Assembly (NCBI GenBank): GCA_028583605.1
Contig: CM053328.1
Location: forward strand, 13,071,086-13,135,085
Length of the DNA stretch: 64,000 nt
Reading direction: 5' to 3'
DNA from: Dastarcus helophoroides
Taxonomy: Eukaryota; Arthropoda; Insecta; Coleoptera; Bothrideridae
The notes under the pieces are model-generated. The model was not told where the DNA came from. It worked only from the letters and a program-made list of their open reading frames with translations, and did not search any database. Shown here in pieces: positions 21,930 through 34,170 of the stretch. Position 1 is the stretch's first letter. The number at the start of each line of letters is the position of its first letter. The position numbers were made by a program, and so were the translations under genes.

Positions 21930-22420
21930 CCTAGTTGAAATTAAACATACGTTTATAATGATATTGCAAAACGAGTACTCTGAACCACACAGGACTGAAT
22001 TCACACAGAACAACCCTCCAGACTTTACCGGAGATGTAAAAATCTGAGTCTCATCTCCAGTATTAATTAATTTTTAATGTACTTCACATTTTCGTCTTGT
22101 CTAGCGACTTTTTATTTCCTTCATCTTTCTCTAAGTTATGAATTCATAACGAGATTGTAAGACAGATTATCATGTCATTTTCTATTTTTAATTTACCTAT
22201 ACAATCCCGAAGGGGAAAAGAAATTACTGTTTTATTGCATATGAATAATGAACTCATTTCCAGGTCCGCGATGGAGAGACCGAAAGGGACTTTTTACCTT
22301 TTTGTCAAAAAGAGAGAATACGTTCAAGAACACTCGTGAATATTCACTCTCTTAGTTAATTACTACGAAGAGCTGTGTGTGTGTCGATATTGGACTACAG
22401 GGTATCATATAAATAAAATA
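21930..22420. other. Unique GC-richer island 2
   Basis: Complex sequence with no open frame (for example CCGGAGATG, TCCGCGATGGAGAGACCG). It contains TTGCATATGAATAATGA, an octamer/homeodomain-like stretch. Candidate regulatory module only by composition. Confidence 0.3.
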
Positions 22421-22463
22421 AATTCTATTTCATAAAATAGAGAACAAAAATTAAAAAATATAT

Positions 22464-23771
22464 ATACAGGGTGTCCACCCAGGGCAGAATATTAAGATAT
22501 ATCATTATTAGGATCGAATCGGCTTCTTAATGATCTACAACTTTTATTAAATACTCTCTAAGCCAAAAATTACGGGTTATCGAGATATTCTCACTTTTCT
22601 TGATCAGACGGTAAAATTTATCAACTTCCAAGAAAATTACAACAAAGGAGGCTTTGCAGCGAATATTTTGTACAAAATTGCCAACTTAGCCACCAGCAAG
22701 AACTCTTTCTTAACTTATTATTCCTCGATTTCTTTGTGTTGGGTTTATCAAAAGTGACGTTTATAAACTATAAAAAATACCTAGAGATACTGAAAATGTC
22801 TGAAAATTAACATCAGAAACGATCTAAGTAACTTAGACAATGTTCACAAATTTCTTTAGATTATTTCGCAACAGGATTCGCAACAGAATTCAAAAATGCA
22901 TAGGAAAAAAACGACAGGTTGAACATCTTTTATAATGCTGCTTTAAATTTACTTTTTTTTGTAATGCATGTAACATTTATAACATTATAATTAAAAAATT
23001 ATTTCAAAAATTACAAAGATTTATCACAAGAAGCTAGAGTGTTTGTTTATTAGATATTTAACAATAATAATTATTATCTTGAATTATTTATCTATTATCT
23101 GGGGGAACATTCTTTATTGTCTTTGCATTTATAAGCAATACATTTTATGGAAAAAAGTGTTCTTCTTTTCTCATTTTAATCTTTTTGTTTAAATATAATT
23201 AAAATAAATTTTATAAATAAATAAGAAAACCAGTTAAAAATAATTAACCAAGGGTTTTTATTTGTCGAAATTTAAGTTGCAGTTGATGAATTTTATTGTT
23301 TGATCAGGAAAAATAACAATATTTCTATAACCAGTAGTTTTTGTCATCGAGAGTATTTAATAAAAGTTTTAGGTAATTAAGAGGCCCATTCAATCACCAA
23401 AGAAAATAGAGAGTGTTCTGATGGAACGGAATGGTCCTTGGTTATCTTTAAAAATTGAAATACAAATATTGTCCCCTGAAACCAAGAAAGATTAAAAAAC
23501 ACAAGAAAGGTTGCTCTAACGCATTTCGACAGCCATCATCTTCAGAGAGATATATCTCTCTGAAGATGATAGCTTAACTATCTCTCTGAAGATGATGGCT
23601 ATTAAAATGCGTTAGAGCAATCTCTTGTTGAGGTTTTTAATTTTTCTTGGTTTCAGGGGACAAGATTTCTATTTCAATTTTTAAAGAGTGTTCTATTTAA
23701 AATAAGGCGAGTTTAATCATTAAAAGTTCTCTTAAAACCAATTAATTTTTTGATGACCCTGTATAATATTT
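22464..23771. mobile_element. ACAGGGT-ended hairpin DNA element
   Basis: Left end TATACAGGGTGTCCACCC, right end ACCCTGTATAAT. Arms match in inverted orientation through CTTTTATTAAATACTCTC near 22541 and GAGAGTATTTAATAAAAG near 23348, and through CTTGATCAGAC and TTTGATCAGG. No transposase. A TA target site is plausible at both ends. A SINE-like element (23420-23684) sits in the right arm. Confidence 0.7.
23420..23684 (-). mobile_element. SINE-like palindromic retroposon, copy c, with exact 10-bp target duplication
   Basis: AGAGTGTTCT occurs exactly at 23410-23419 and 23685-23694. Between them are two inverted arms carrying GTCCCCTGAAACCAAGAAAG, GCTCTAACGCATTTCGACAG and ATCATCTTCAGAGAGATA, followed by their complements. 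Only the left end carries the extra GGTCCTTGGTTATC, so the element is asymmetric: the long end is the 3' end on the minus strand. Confidence 0.8.
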
Positions 23772-24190
23772 TAAAAACCTAAATAAGGGATTTAAAAACA
23801 TCTATTTGTGAATAATTTCTGACAAAAACATTTGTCCATGATGTAGGTCGTAACCTAATGGATTTTTTTACACTACGCGTTAAATTCCTTTTTTTGCACA
23901 AACATCTCAATAAGTCAAAAAATGTTGAATATTCAAAAATTTTTTTTACAACCTACCCTCTATTTCTAAGGACCAATTAGAAAATCAAATAAAAATTACA
24001 GATTGTAATTTAAAAAAAATGGAATTGATGCCTGTACAGGGAAAATTAAACACCCTGTATACTACGCCACGTTTTTATTTTGTAGAGCTTTGGTGAAGAG
24101 GATTGCCTTTTAAAAGTTTTCCGTAACTTCAGTCACTACTGAGATATCTATCTATTCCGCACTAGGTGAATACCCTGTATAATGTTCCAA
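23772..24190. repeat. Cluster of further ACAGGGT-type ends
   Basis: ACACCCTGTATACT near 24050 and ATACCCTGTATAATG near 24171 repeat the right-end motif of the preceding element, which suggests fragments of two related elements. Their partners were not found. Confidence 0.4.
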
Positions 24191-24329
24191 ATAATTGGAA
24201 TTTAAAAATGCTAGCATGTTCGCAAATTCTATCAGAAGACAATTATTATTTTCATGCTCGAATAATTGCAACTGATTTTAATTAATAAAACTAACAGGAG
24301 TTTAATACTAAAAGCTCAATTTATTTACT

Positions 24330-25998
24330 TATTTAAATACTTAATACTTGATACTTGATGCACGTTTACTTAATGCTTAATACTTAATACCTTTGACTCT
24401 TAATAGTCTAACACTTCTTAGTTCTTTATATTTAATAGTTTAACACCTAATATTTAAAACTTAATACTTATAAGATTTAACACAATAGAAAGTTTGACTT
24501 CGGGAAATTGATTTAGATGAATTCTCGTTTATTTGAGAGTAAATTCGAGAGGTTATTGAAATTACCAAAAATTAATATTAAAACATTTCTAGCAAAAGTC
24601 GAAATTTTTCGAAAAAAAATTGGAATTCCGAAAAATTTCTAAACCGATAATAAATATAATAATAACAATAAAATGGAAATTGCTTGATTTCAATAGTTCC
24701 TGCGCACTCAATACTAAATATCTTAGATTTAACATTTAATACATAATACTTAAAGCCTAATACCTAATACCTAACATTTCGATACTTAATACTTAATACC
24801 TAACACTTATTACTTAATGCCTAGTAATTAATACTAAATACTTAATACTTCATACGTAATACTTAATATTTAATACTAAATACTTAATACTTAATATTTA
24901 AAACTAAATACTTAATACATAATACTTAATACCTAATACATAATACCTTAGACTTAATACTTAATACTAAATATTTAATACTTAATAATTAATACTCAGT
25001 ACTAAATACTAAATACTTAATACCTAATACTTAACACTTAATACCAAATACTTAATACTTAACACTTAATACTAAATACTTAATACCTAATACTCAATAC
25101 CTAATACTTAACACCTAATACCTAATACTTAATAGTTAATACTTGATACTTAGTACTTAATACTTTACACCGAATATTTAATACTTATTTCTTAATACTT
25201 AATACTTAAAACCTAATAGTTGATACTTAACACTTAATACTACATGCTAAATACTTAATACCTAATACTAAATGCTTAACACTTAATACTTAATACCTAA
25301 TACTTAATACTTAATATTAGTACTTAGTATTTAATACTTAAAACTTAATACTTAATACTCAATACTTAATACTTAATACCTAATACTTAATACTTTATAC
25401 TTCATACTTAATACTCAATACTCAATACTTAATACTTAATATTTAATACTTAATACTTAATACGTAATACTTAATACTTAATACTAATACTTAATACTTA
25501 ATACTAATACTTAATACCTAATACTTAATACTTAATACTTAATACTTAATACTTAATACTTAATACTTAATACTTAATACTTAATACTTAATACTTAATA
25601 CTTAATACTTAATACTTAATACTTAATACTTAATACTTAATACTTAATACTTAATACTTAATACTTAATACTTAATACTTAATACTTAATACTTAATACT
25701 TAATACTTAATACTTAATACTTAATACTTAATACTTAATACTTAATACTTAATACTTAATACTTAATACTTAATACTTAATACTTAATACTTAATACTTA
25801 ATACTTAATACTTAATACTTAATACTTAATACTTAATACTTAATACTTAATACTTAATACTTAATACTTAATACTTAATACTTAATACTTAATACTTAAT
25901 ACTTAATACTTAATACCTAATACTTAATACTTAAACCTAATACTTAATACTTAATACTTTACACCTAATATTTAATACCTAACACTTAATTCCTTAAT
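24330..25998 (+). repeat. Heptanucleotide array (TACTTAA)n
   Basis: Degenerate copies of TTAATAC/ACTTAAT begin near 24330, are interrupted at about 24480-24705 by ordinary AT sequence, and run to about 25998. The block 25519-25916 is an almost perfect run of about 56 units. Variant units (TACCTAA, TACTAAA, TACTCAA) increase away from it on both sides, the pattern expected if the array expands from its centre. Confidence 0.9.
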
Positions 25999-26420
25999 AC
26001 TTTTCCAAACTCTAAGAAATAAAGACATTACTTTTCTAGAAAAAGTCGAGATTCCGAAAAAGCCTTAAATCTACAAAGATATAATTTTAAAACTGAAAGT
26101 TCAGATTTCAAAAAAAGAACAAAAAGAAATTTTGAATTTAAAATCAAAACATTTTATAATTTTGGATTGATATAAATTGACAATTGATTGCTCAAGATGA
26201 TTCTCATGAAATTTTAGCAAACAAATTTCTTTGATGTTTGGTTAAGTTTTTTTGAATTCGGAAACCTCTATCTACCAAAACAAAATATTTTTAAATAAAG
26301 CGGAACCGATATTTTTTTCCTCGAATATCAAGTCAAGTGAAAAATGTTTGGAATTTAAAAAATTATGATTTATTTTATCCCTTCTGGATTTTTGAGGAAG
26401 TCGGAACTACACAAGATTAA
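25999..26420. other. AT-rich filler
   Basis: No gene or element recognised. Confidence 0.4.
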
Positions 26421-27340
26421 AAATAATAAGTGGCCGCACCGTCATCAGTATTCAGTTTACCGCAGCTCGTCTAACTCATGCCGCTGCTGAGCCAATATTG
26501 CTAATTTAAAATAAAGAAAATAACTGCCATTCATTCTCAATTAAGAAGTTCTCCCCTGTTAAAAATGCAAAGTAGCGAAGGAGCGCGAAAGGGAAGAGCG
26601 GGCGGTAAGACGCGAGGGCCAAAGCAGAGGCGTGTGTGTCCTCACCCTTCTTTTAACTAGACGCCCCCTCCCCGTCGCCGCACTTCTCATTTCCCATCAG
26701 GACTGCCTTCTTTCGCTGGGCTCATTAAGTCTTGTATCGATCGACCGTCTTCTTCCACACTTCTTACAGCGTGTGAGAATTTTAATATGCAGAGCACTGG
26801 CTACGCGCTTCTCATTAATGCAAAGATTGTTGGAATGTAATAGGCTTTCTTTAAAGCCCCGGCGCGAATCCGAGGGTTTATGTTCAGGTCAAACATCACC
26901 TATGGCGCGATTTAACCTCCTTGCCTGAAAATTTGTTCGACGAAGTTTCCCCATCAACTTAACAACAACTGTTACTAAAAATTTCGTACCTCAATCAAGA
27001 GCTCAGATTAACCCATCAAGAAAGAAAATGCTTTTTACACGATTTTGCATCCATTCCGAGTTATAAATGATACTTATCATCATTGTAACATTTCAGCTAT
27101 TTCCAGTTTGTTAGAGAGTAGCTAATTAGGACGTAACCCTTCCAAATGTTCATCTCAGGACTAGATCCAGATTTCCGTTGGGGCTTTCTAAAAACGAAGC
27201 AGTAATGCTTCAGAGGTAGTCCAGGTAAAAGTTCAATAACCATTTCAAAACTCTGGTCTTCTTCCTAGTTAGTTGATCGAGAAATCCGTTTAAAACCGCA
27301 GAAATAGTTCCTTACGCCTCGAATTAGAGCACCTTTCAAT
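26420..27340. other. Unique GC-richer island 3
   Basis: About 0.9 kb with GC near 45-50 percent in its core (26560-26920). Features include GCGCGAAA (26583-26590), ATCGATCGACCG, ATTAATGCAAAG and GCCTTTCTTTAAAGCC-like palindromic TTTAAAG. The 98-codon plus frame at 26632-26928 has no domain and is probably chance in GC-rich DNA. Candidate cis-regulatory module. Confidence 0.4.
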
Positions 27341-29640
27341 ACCTCGTTTGTCGATTTATGGAAATGGTCAGTTTTTTGGCAGGTTATTGGTCTTCTTCAT
27401 TTTTATCAACAAAACTGCCTGAAAGTAAATGCTATTTTTTCGGAAATAAATCATCGCACCACAACTACATTAGTCGGGAATATTTGGTTCTAATAATTCA
27501 AGAAAACTCATCCAATAAGAATCTAAAGGAAGCAGCTGATGTGCTAAATGCCTCAAAAGATTCCAAAGTCTCGGCAGAATATATTTGGAGCTTTAAATGT
27601 CAAAAAAGCTTAATGAGCGCAGTAAATCAAGGAAAGCAATTTAGATCCCCACATAAAAGAAAAAAACTCTTGCAAGATTTTCAACTTTACTACTTAGATG
27701 ATAAATGCTTAGAACGTTATCTAGAACTCTAAAGCATCATCTAAAGCTCTTGAATTCCAAATAGCTTCTTCTGGAGCTTAATCAACCTATTAAAAGCTCT
27801 AACAGTTAAATAAAACTGGATTTGAGTACTCAACTACGAACAAAATTTATTTGGAGTCCAGCAATCTTAATAAATTCCGTTAAGAGCATTAAATTTTTAA
27901 GAAAATTCACCTAGAAGCCCAAACTAATAAAAAAACTTTTCTAAGATCCGTTTCTTTTCAAGAAAGTCAATGAACACTGTCGTGTGAAATTCTCAAGAAG
28001 AAACCCTCAGAGCCTTAAAATTTTAATTAATTGGAGCTCTAAAGCACAAGGCGAGAAAACTAGAATACTAAATTATAAGAAGAAACTCATCTGGAATCCC
28101 AAACTTTTGGACCTTTGGAGAAGTTAAGAAACCTAAAATCAACATTTAAATTGTTAAATTCTTCAAGAGTCTCAACCAACATTTTAAAGTGTGAGGGGAA
28201 TTAATTTAGATCCTTATTAGGACTTTAAAATTTATATTTTTTTAAATTTATTCTGAGCTATAGGTTTAAAAACTTATCGGGGCTCTAAACAATCAACATA
28301 GTTCTAAAATTTTTATAACATCAAAACCTCATCTAGATCTCTAAATTATTTAAGCCCCAAGAAAACACGTAAAATTATCTAGAATGCTAAACTATTAAAT
28401 ATCATATATTCATATAGAGTTGTAAAGTCTCAAATAATTCATCAGCAATTTCGAAAATTATAAATGAACTTGTGTCCACTAACTTAGTAAAGAAACTTTT
28501 ATTATAAAATCCTTAACTTCTCAAGAAATCAAAAATGGGTAACTAAGGTATTAAATTCCTAATGCAACTCATTTAGAGCGACAAAGTCTCGAGGAAATTC
28601 ATATAAAGTTTTCCAATATCCCCAAGAAATTCTTCAGTAACTTCAAAGTCTTCAAAAATGAATTTGGAGCTCTAAAATCCCAAAATGATGCATTTCAAAT
28701 ATTAAATTATTAGAAAAATACATCTTTACTCCATGTTTAAAAAAATTATTTGGAACGACCTTAATGTTTTCGGGAAAAACTAATAAAACTCCGCAACTTT
28801 TAATTCTTAAGCCTTAATATTTAAGGCACTTTGAGTGCTTTGTAATGAAGTATACATAAGTCTTCTTAAGACTTTTTCATTTTAGGGTCATTATAGTCCT
28901 CTTAAATTATTTTAAAAATTTTATTTTAGTTTTTTTTTGAAGTCTTCTTAAGACTTCAAAATTCTAGAAGCCCTTTACATTGAGTAGTACAATTTGAAAA
29001 TAAAAATTGCATCTATTAGAAAAAATCAATCTGGAATATCAGGAGTACTAGTCTAGAGCATTGCACCCATATAGAGTACAAATTTGTCAAAAAATTTTAA
29101 CTTATCAATTTTTTAATTCCCTCGGTACTTCAGATTTTATAAACATATCTACGAAGAATGCATATATAAATTGCTAAATTCTTCAGAAAACGCATCTCTA
29201 GTTCTAATATACCTGTAGCCTACTACTAACTCTCGGGGAGACCTAATATCTAAAGACCTTCACTTACAACTTCCAAATCATAAGCATTTTTTTGCTTCTA
29301 AAAAAGGAAACTCGTCTAGTTTACCTAAATTCCAAGAAAATTCTCTTACAACATTAAATTATCAAGGATGCTTTACCAGAGCCCTAGATTAAAAAAAAAT
29401 TCTGTTGATGTTTAGTTCTTACGGGGAACATTTAAATGTTAAATTCTTAGAGAGGATTATCTAGAATTCTAAACTCTCTTCTAATCTCGTTCATTAAATT
29501 TCAAGAAAAGTTATCTAGAACATTAAATCACAAAGAAGTTTATATACTGAGAGATACAAATTTGTAAAGAACTTTTATAATTATTTTCGTCCTAGTAAAT
29601 CTTTCATAACCTGCTGATTATCATTTGAATATCTAAATCT
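27341..29640 (+). repeat. Degenerate array type C (CTCTAAA / AAATTCATC)
   Basis: Loosely repeated units of about 30-35 bp around AAATTCATCTAGAGCTCTAA and TCAAGAAA. A second block of the same style is at 42688-44170. The 124-codon frame at 27358-27732 is the longest non-transposon frame here. It overlaps the array start, has no domain or signal peptide and is not called as a gene. Confidence 0.55.
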
Positions 29641-30640
29641 GCTTTAACTACAAATCGTGACATAACTCTTCGTGTATATTATTCGACGTCATTGCATCCC
29701 ACTAAATTATCACCTATTTACGAACCTAATTTATTAAACGGTTCGAGATCTAGATATCATTCGAATTTCTTAATGCTTAAGCAACCTTATCACGCCTCAC
29801 TATTTACGTCAATTTTTATGCCAAAAACGAACACCGGCGTCGCCGTATCATTCGAGTTTTATCCGAATCGATAGAATAAACACTGTAAAAATATTAGAAT
29901 TGGCGATGACAGTCGGATAAACGTCGAAATAACACGCAGATACATTCAATCTGTAGGTAAGGCAAAAGAGCGGAAGACACCACCAGCCGGAAACGGGCCG
30001 GAAAAGGAAGTGGTGCACTCCCAACCCCTCTAACTCGACTCGCCTACTAGATATGTAAAATTATAGCACATCGACGCGACGCCCTGATTGTTTATAGATT
30101 TGGGTTATCATTCCAGAAAACTAATAACGCTGATGGGTTCACGGGGCATCGGTCTCAAATACCCCCATAATTCGTACACCACTAATGACAAACTTCACCA
30201 GCGTCGACTTTTTTTAATCGTTCTGTATAATTGCGCCACCCACCCCCCCGAATAGAATTTAAAGTTAAACAATATTCAACTCTTTCAGTTGCTTTATATT
30301 CGGGTCCAAGGCGGAGTAAACTTGAGAAAGATAAATGAAGGAAAAAGGAGTCGTATCATTAAAAATATGCGGCTCCTCAGACGGAGTACGGCGTGGCGAA
30401 GTTTTCTTTGTTTCCCTTTGCTTGCGTCATTAAGGGTTGCGAAGGAATACTTCGTTAGCCCGGGGCTTGCGTGTCCCCTCACATCTGCATGTATCATAAA
30501 ATGCGCGGATGTGGGGAAACTTCGTCGGCTCTCTCGCAAGGTGTCCAGGATGCGCTCCGCGTTTCGCCTAATCTGGCTCCGATTATACCACGCGCCCCAA
30601 ATTTGCGTTTACAATAATTAAAATAATTAAATTCGTCCAA
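29640..30640. other. Unique GC-richer island 4
   Basis: One kilobase of complex sequence without repeats. It includes GACGTCATTGC, several TAATTA/ATAATTAAAATAATTAA homeodomain-type strings at 30617-30632, and CCGGAAACGGGCCGG near 29990. Overlapping frames on both strands (30289-30621, 30294-30539) show that the openness is compositional. Candidate regulatory module. Confidence 0.4.
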
Positions 30641-31083
30641 TGAAATTAAAATTTATGTATTGGCAAAGTGAAAAAGATCATAACGGGCTAAAAAAAAAAT
30701 AACAAAAGACAAATTAGGGCGAATACTTGAGAGTTGGAATAAGTTTAAACTCAAATTAGTGTTTCTTAATTTAAACTAAATGCCTACAGATAATTGTTTT
30801 TTATTGGTATGAATTTTATCGATGTTGGGATTAACGATATCCTAAAATCTTTTAAAAAAAATCAACATTTTGAAACCAACACGAAATTTCTTAAAAAATT
30901 AAAATTTATCATTATCATTGGTAAAACCAAAAATTCACACCTTGTAAATTGGTTTTTATATAAACTTTCAGAAAATAGCAAAAATTCATCTTCAAGCTCA
31001 ACATGCAAATCTACTTTTCTCTCAAAACTATTCCTAACTTTAAATGGGTTTTACAAGAAAAATTCAATATCATATTGCATTTC
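30641..31083. other. Noncoding sequence, nothing recognised
   Basis: A 113-codon plus frame (30794-31135) is AT-driven and overlaps the minus-strand cysteine-rich frame; no domain is visible. Confidence 0.35.
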
Positions 31084-31254
31084 TTATAATGACCAGTTAC
31101 AGTGGTTCCAGATAAAAAATGTTTGTGTTTGGTAGTAAGTATCTTGTTTAATGAACCTCCTGTAAGGCTTTAAAGACAAGTCAGTGTCAGTGCAATTTGT
31201 GCAGCTTCTATTTCCATGACAAGTTACTGGAACACATTTCACTTTCGGTACCTT
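31084..31254 (-). pseudogene. Possible orphan exon of a cysteine-rich peptide
   Basis: On the minus strand a frame without ATG opens directly after TTAATAG (a weak acceptor) at 31255 and runs 56 codons to a stop at 31084-31086. It contains KCVPVTCHGNRSCTNC followed by a polar segment ending in a further Cys: six cysteines in all, with the spacing C-x4-C-x5-C-x2-C in the first group. No signal-peptide exon was found upstream, where a MITE begins about 100 bp away. It may be a broken exon or chance; I lean to uncertain. Confidence 0.25.
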
Positions 31255-31361
31255 CTATTAAGGGTATAATGTGTAGTTTCTAGAGTTTCAGATATCATCT
31301 CATGTTATTGAATGTGATTACTTGTTTTAGCTTTGACACGCTTGTCATAATTTTGCCATCA

Positions 31362-31650
31362 TTAGGGATGCAAACGATAGTTTTGAAAACATCGATGTAT
31401 CGTTTGTAAACATCAATATTTCTGCGTCGATTGTAATGTACAAAAAATATCGATACATCGTTCAATTTATAAACGATGTTTGAAAATCGATGTATCGCTT
31501 TGCGACAGAATTAGCGCTATCTGTTGCATAGAATTGATAGGACAAACTGACAACACAATTTCGTAAATGGTCTCTCGACGGCAGTAGTGCATATTTAACA
31601 AATTGGTGCCGAATTTGTATGCCGCAGGTATACAATACAATTTTTTAAAA
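31362..31650 (+). mobile_element. hAT-like MITE, family H, copy 2
   Basis: Begins TAGGGATGCAAACGATAGTT, then repeated ATCGATGTATCGTTTG-type units, TATCTGTTGCATAGAA and GCCGCAGGTATACAAT. It matches 21236-21526 in inverse orientation. The far end is not clearly defined. Confidence 0.6.
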
Positions 31651-34170
31651 ATTCACTCTTAAGCTATTTTAATTGCGCTATTTATAAGAAAGCCCAAGTT
31701 TTGAAAGAAATATGAAAATTTTAAGAAAAGTTTTTTGAGTATTAACTTTTGAAACTTGAAAACATTAACTACATTTGTTAAAATTTCCATTTTAAATTCA
31801 CAAATATTTATTATTTATTTAGTATTTGTTATTTTAAATTTTCGGTCAAAAAGAAACTTTTTATCTTTATTAAAATTTCTAGTTTAAACTTAAAATTTTC
31901 AGTTCTTTAAGACAACTTTTTTCCATTAACTAACTTTTTTAGAATTTTTAATTTTAATAATTCGTATTTTAATTCAAAACCTATAGAAAAAAAGTCGAAA
32001 TTTTCAGAAAAAAAAACAAACATTTTTAGCAATTTTCGAGTCAAAAACAAAAATGTCCAAATCAGACCCAAAACAGAGTTCTCAAAATATCCACTCGAAT
32101 TTCCAAATTACCAATTTTCTAGAAGTGGTAAATTTATAAGTAAAAAATCTGTGTCGTGCTTTACTTGAAAACTGCATATTTTTGTAATTTGAGATTTTTC
32201 TCAAAGTCGCGACTTTTTTCCTAAAATTTTGTATTGCACCAAATTTCCAAATTTCTTTTTTATAAATTGTAGGTTTTTCTTGAAAGATAAAATGTTTTCT
32301 CAACATTTGAAGCATAATTTTAATTTTTAAACGTGATATATGATTTTAAAAACTATTTTTAAACTTCGAATTTTTCAAAATATCCACAATTTTGGAAATC
32401 TTAACTTTTTACTGAAAATTTTAACTTTTTATGAAGAAGTCGATTTTTCAAAATTTCGATTATTAAAACTGTTGGTATTTTCCCAAAACTCGTTTGTTTT
32501 TCAAAATGCCAATATTTTCAAAAATTTGATAACTTCATTTTTTTAAAATCGAGTTTTTTTGAACATTTTACCTTTTTTTTGGAAATTAGTAACACTCCAA
32601 AAATTTTAAATTCTATATTTTGTCAAAACTTGGCTTTTTTTTTAAATTTCGACTTTATTAAAGTTTGGCATTTTAAAAAAATCTAGTATGATTTTTTAAA
32701 ATGTTCGAATTTTTTTAAAACTTTTGACGACGTTTATTTTGAAAATGTTGAATTTTTTGAAGATTTAAATTTAGCATGAAAATTTCAACATTTCTCTTTC
32801 CAGCCTTTAATTTCTTTAAAATTTTAATTTTCTGTACATTTCGCTTTTTGATAAAAACTCTATTTTTTGATAATATCGACGTTTTTTTAAATAGTCGATT
32901 GATTTTTTTGAAAACTTTGACTTTATTTCGAATCTTTACCTTTTCTGAAAATTCGTGGTTTTATCAAATCCCAAAATTCTTTCAAAATTTCACTTATTTT
33001 TGAAATGGTTAGCTGTCTCAAAATTTTGAATTTTTTTATTTCTTGAAAATCCCGACTTTCAGAATTAATTTTTTTTAAATTAAATTAAAATAACTCTTTA
33101 AATATTTGACTTTTTAAAAAAATTCCGTTTTTAATAAAAAGTATTTAATTTTTCTTGAAGATTTCAGCATCTTTTGACATTTACAATTTTTATCTAAAAT
33201 TTTGACTTATTCAATTTTCAGCATTATTTAAAAGTTTTATCCAGTTTAAAATTTTGACTATTTCTTAAAATTTCAACCTTTTCTGAAAATTTTGATTTTG
33301 TTCAAAATTATAACTTATTTTTAAATTAAATTAGTACGACTTCAAAAAGATCACCATTTTTATGGACATTTCGATTTTTTCAGATTATTTTCAAAATTTT
33401 ATCTTGAAATTTTTTACTATTTTTTAAAATGGCAGCTCTTTTTACAACACCAAATTTTCCGAATTTCCCCATTTTTGGAAATCTTTTAATTGAAAATTTT
33501 TAATTCTTATAAAAATGCCAATCCAATATTTTTCTAAGTTTTCGATTATTAAAATTTTGATTTAAATTTCTTGTGTTACACTTTCGGCTTTTTGGAAAAT
33601 TTTAAATTTTTAAAAAATTTCTTTCTTTAAAAATTTTGAACTTTTCCAACAAAATTTTCTAAATTAGATATTTTCTGAAAACCTCTCTTATTTTGAAAAT
33701 TCCGACTTTTATAGGTTTGGGATATTTACAAAATTTTGCCTTTTTTAAAAAGAATTTTATCAAAACTTCGTCTTTTTTGATAAACCCAAATTTTTTTAGA
33801 AAATTTTAATGATTTATGAATATTTCAATATTTTTCGAAATTTAGCCTTTCTATAAAATTTTTTAAGTTTTTCAAAATTTTAATTTATTTTTCAAAATTT
33901 TCCCACCCTTTTAAAATTCATTTATTTTCCAAAATTTACTTTTAAACCAAATTTTATTTTTATATGTTATAAGGTTAAACCTTTTCTTCAAATCCGGACC
34001 TTAAATTGTTATCGAAAATTCGAGTATGTTTTATAAATATTTGAGATTAAAGTGAAAATTTTGAATTTAACTTTTCAATGTTGAAATTTTTTTCCAATGT
34101 TTGGCTGTAATCTCGAAATGTAAACTTTTTTTGAAAATCTTAATCCTCAAACTCAATATACGTACACACA
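31651..34170 (+). repeat. Degenerate tandem array type A, mostly T-rich
   Basis: About 2.5 kb of AAATTTTGACTTTTT-like units, plus orientation from about 32340. The frames 32082-32315, 32340-32546 and 32776-33003 are array-derived. Confidence 0.6.

Noticed and set aside
24330..25998. Telomeric repeat
   Set aside because: The unit TACTTAA does not match the insect TTAGG or other known telomere repeats, and the array is internal with degraded edges on both sides.
27358..27732. 124-codon plus-strand frame as a gene
   Set aside because: No domain, signal peptide, splice or promoter support, and it runs into the type C array; a chance frame is more likely.
30289..30621. 110-codon frame in island 4
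   Set aside because: The minus strand is open over the same bases, which points to GC-rich composition and not to coding.
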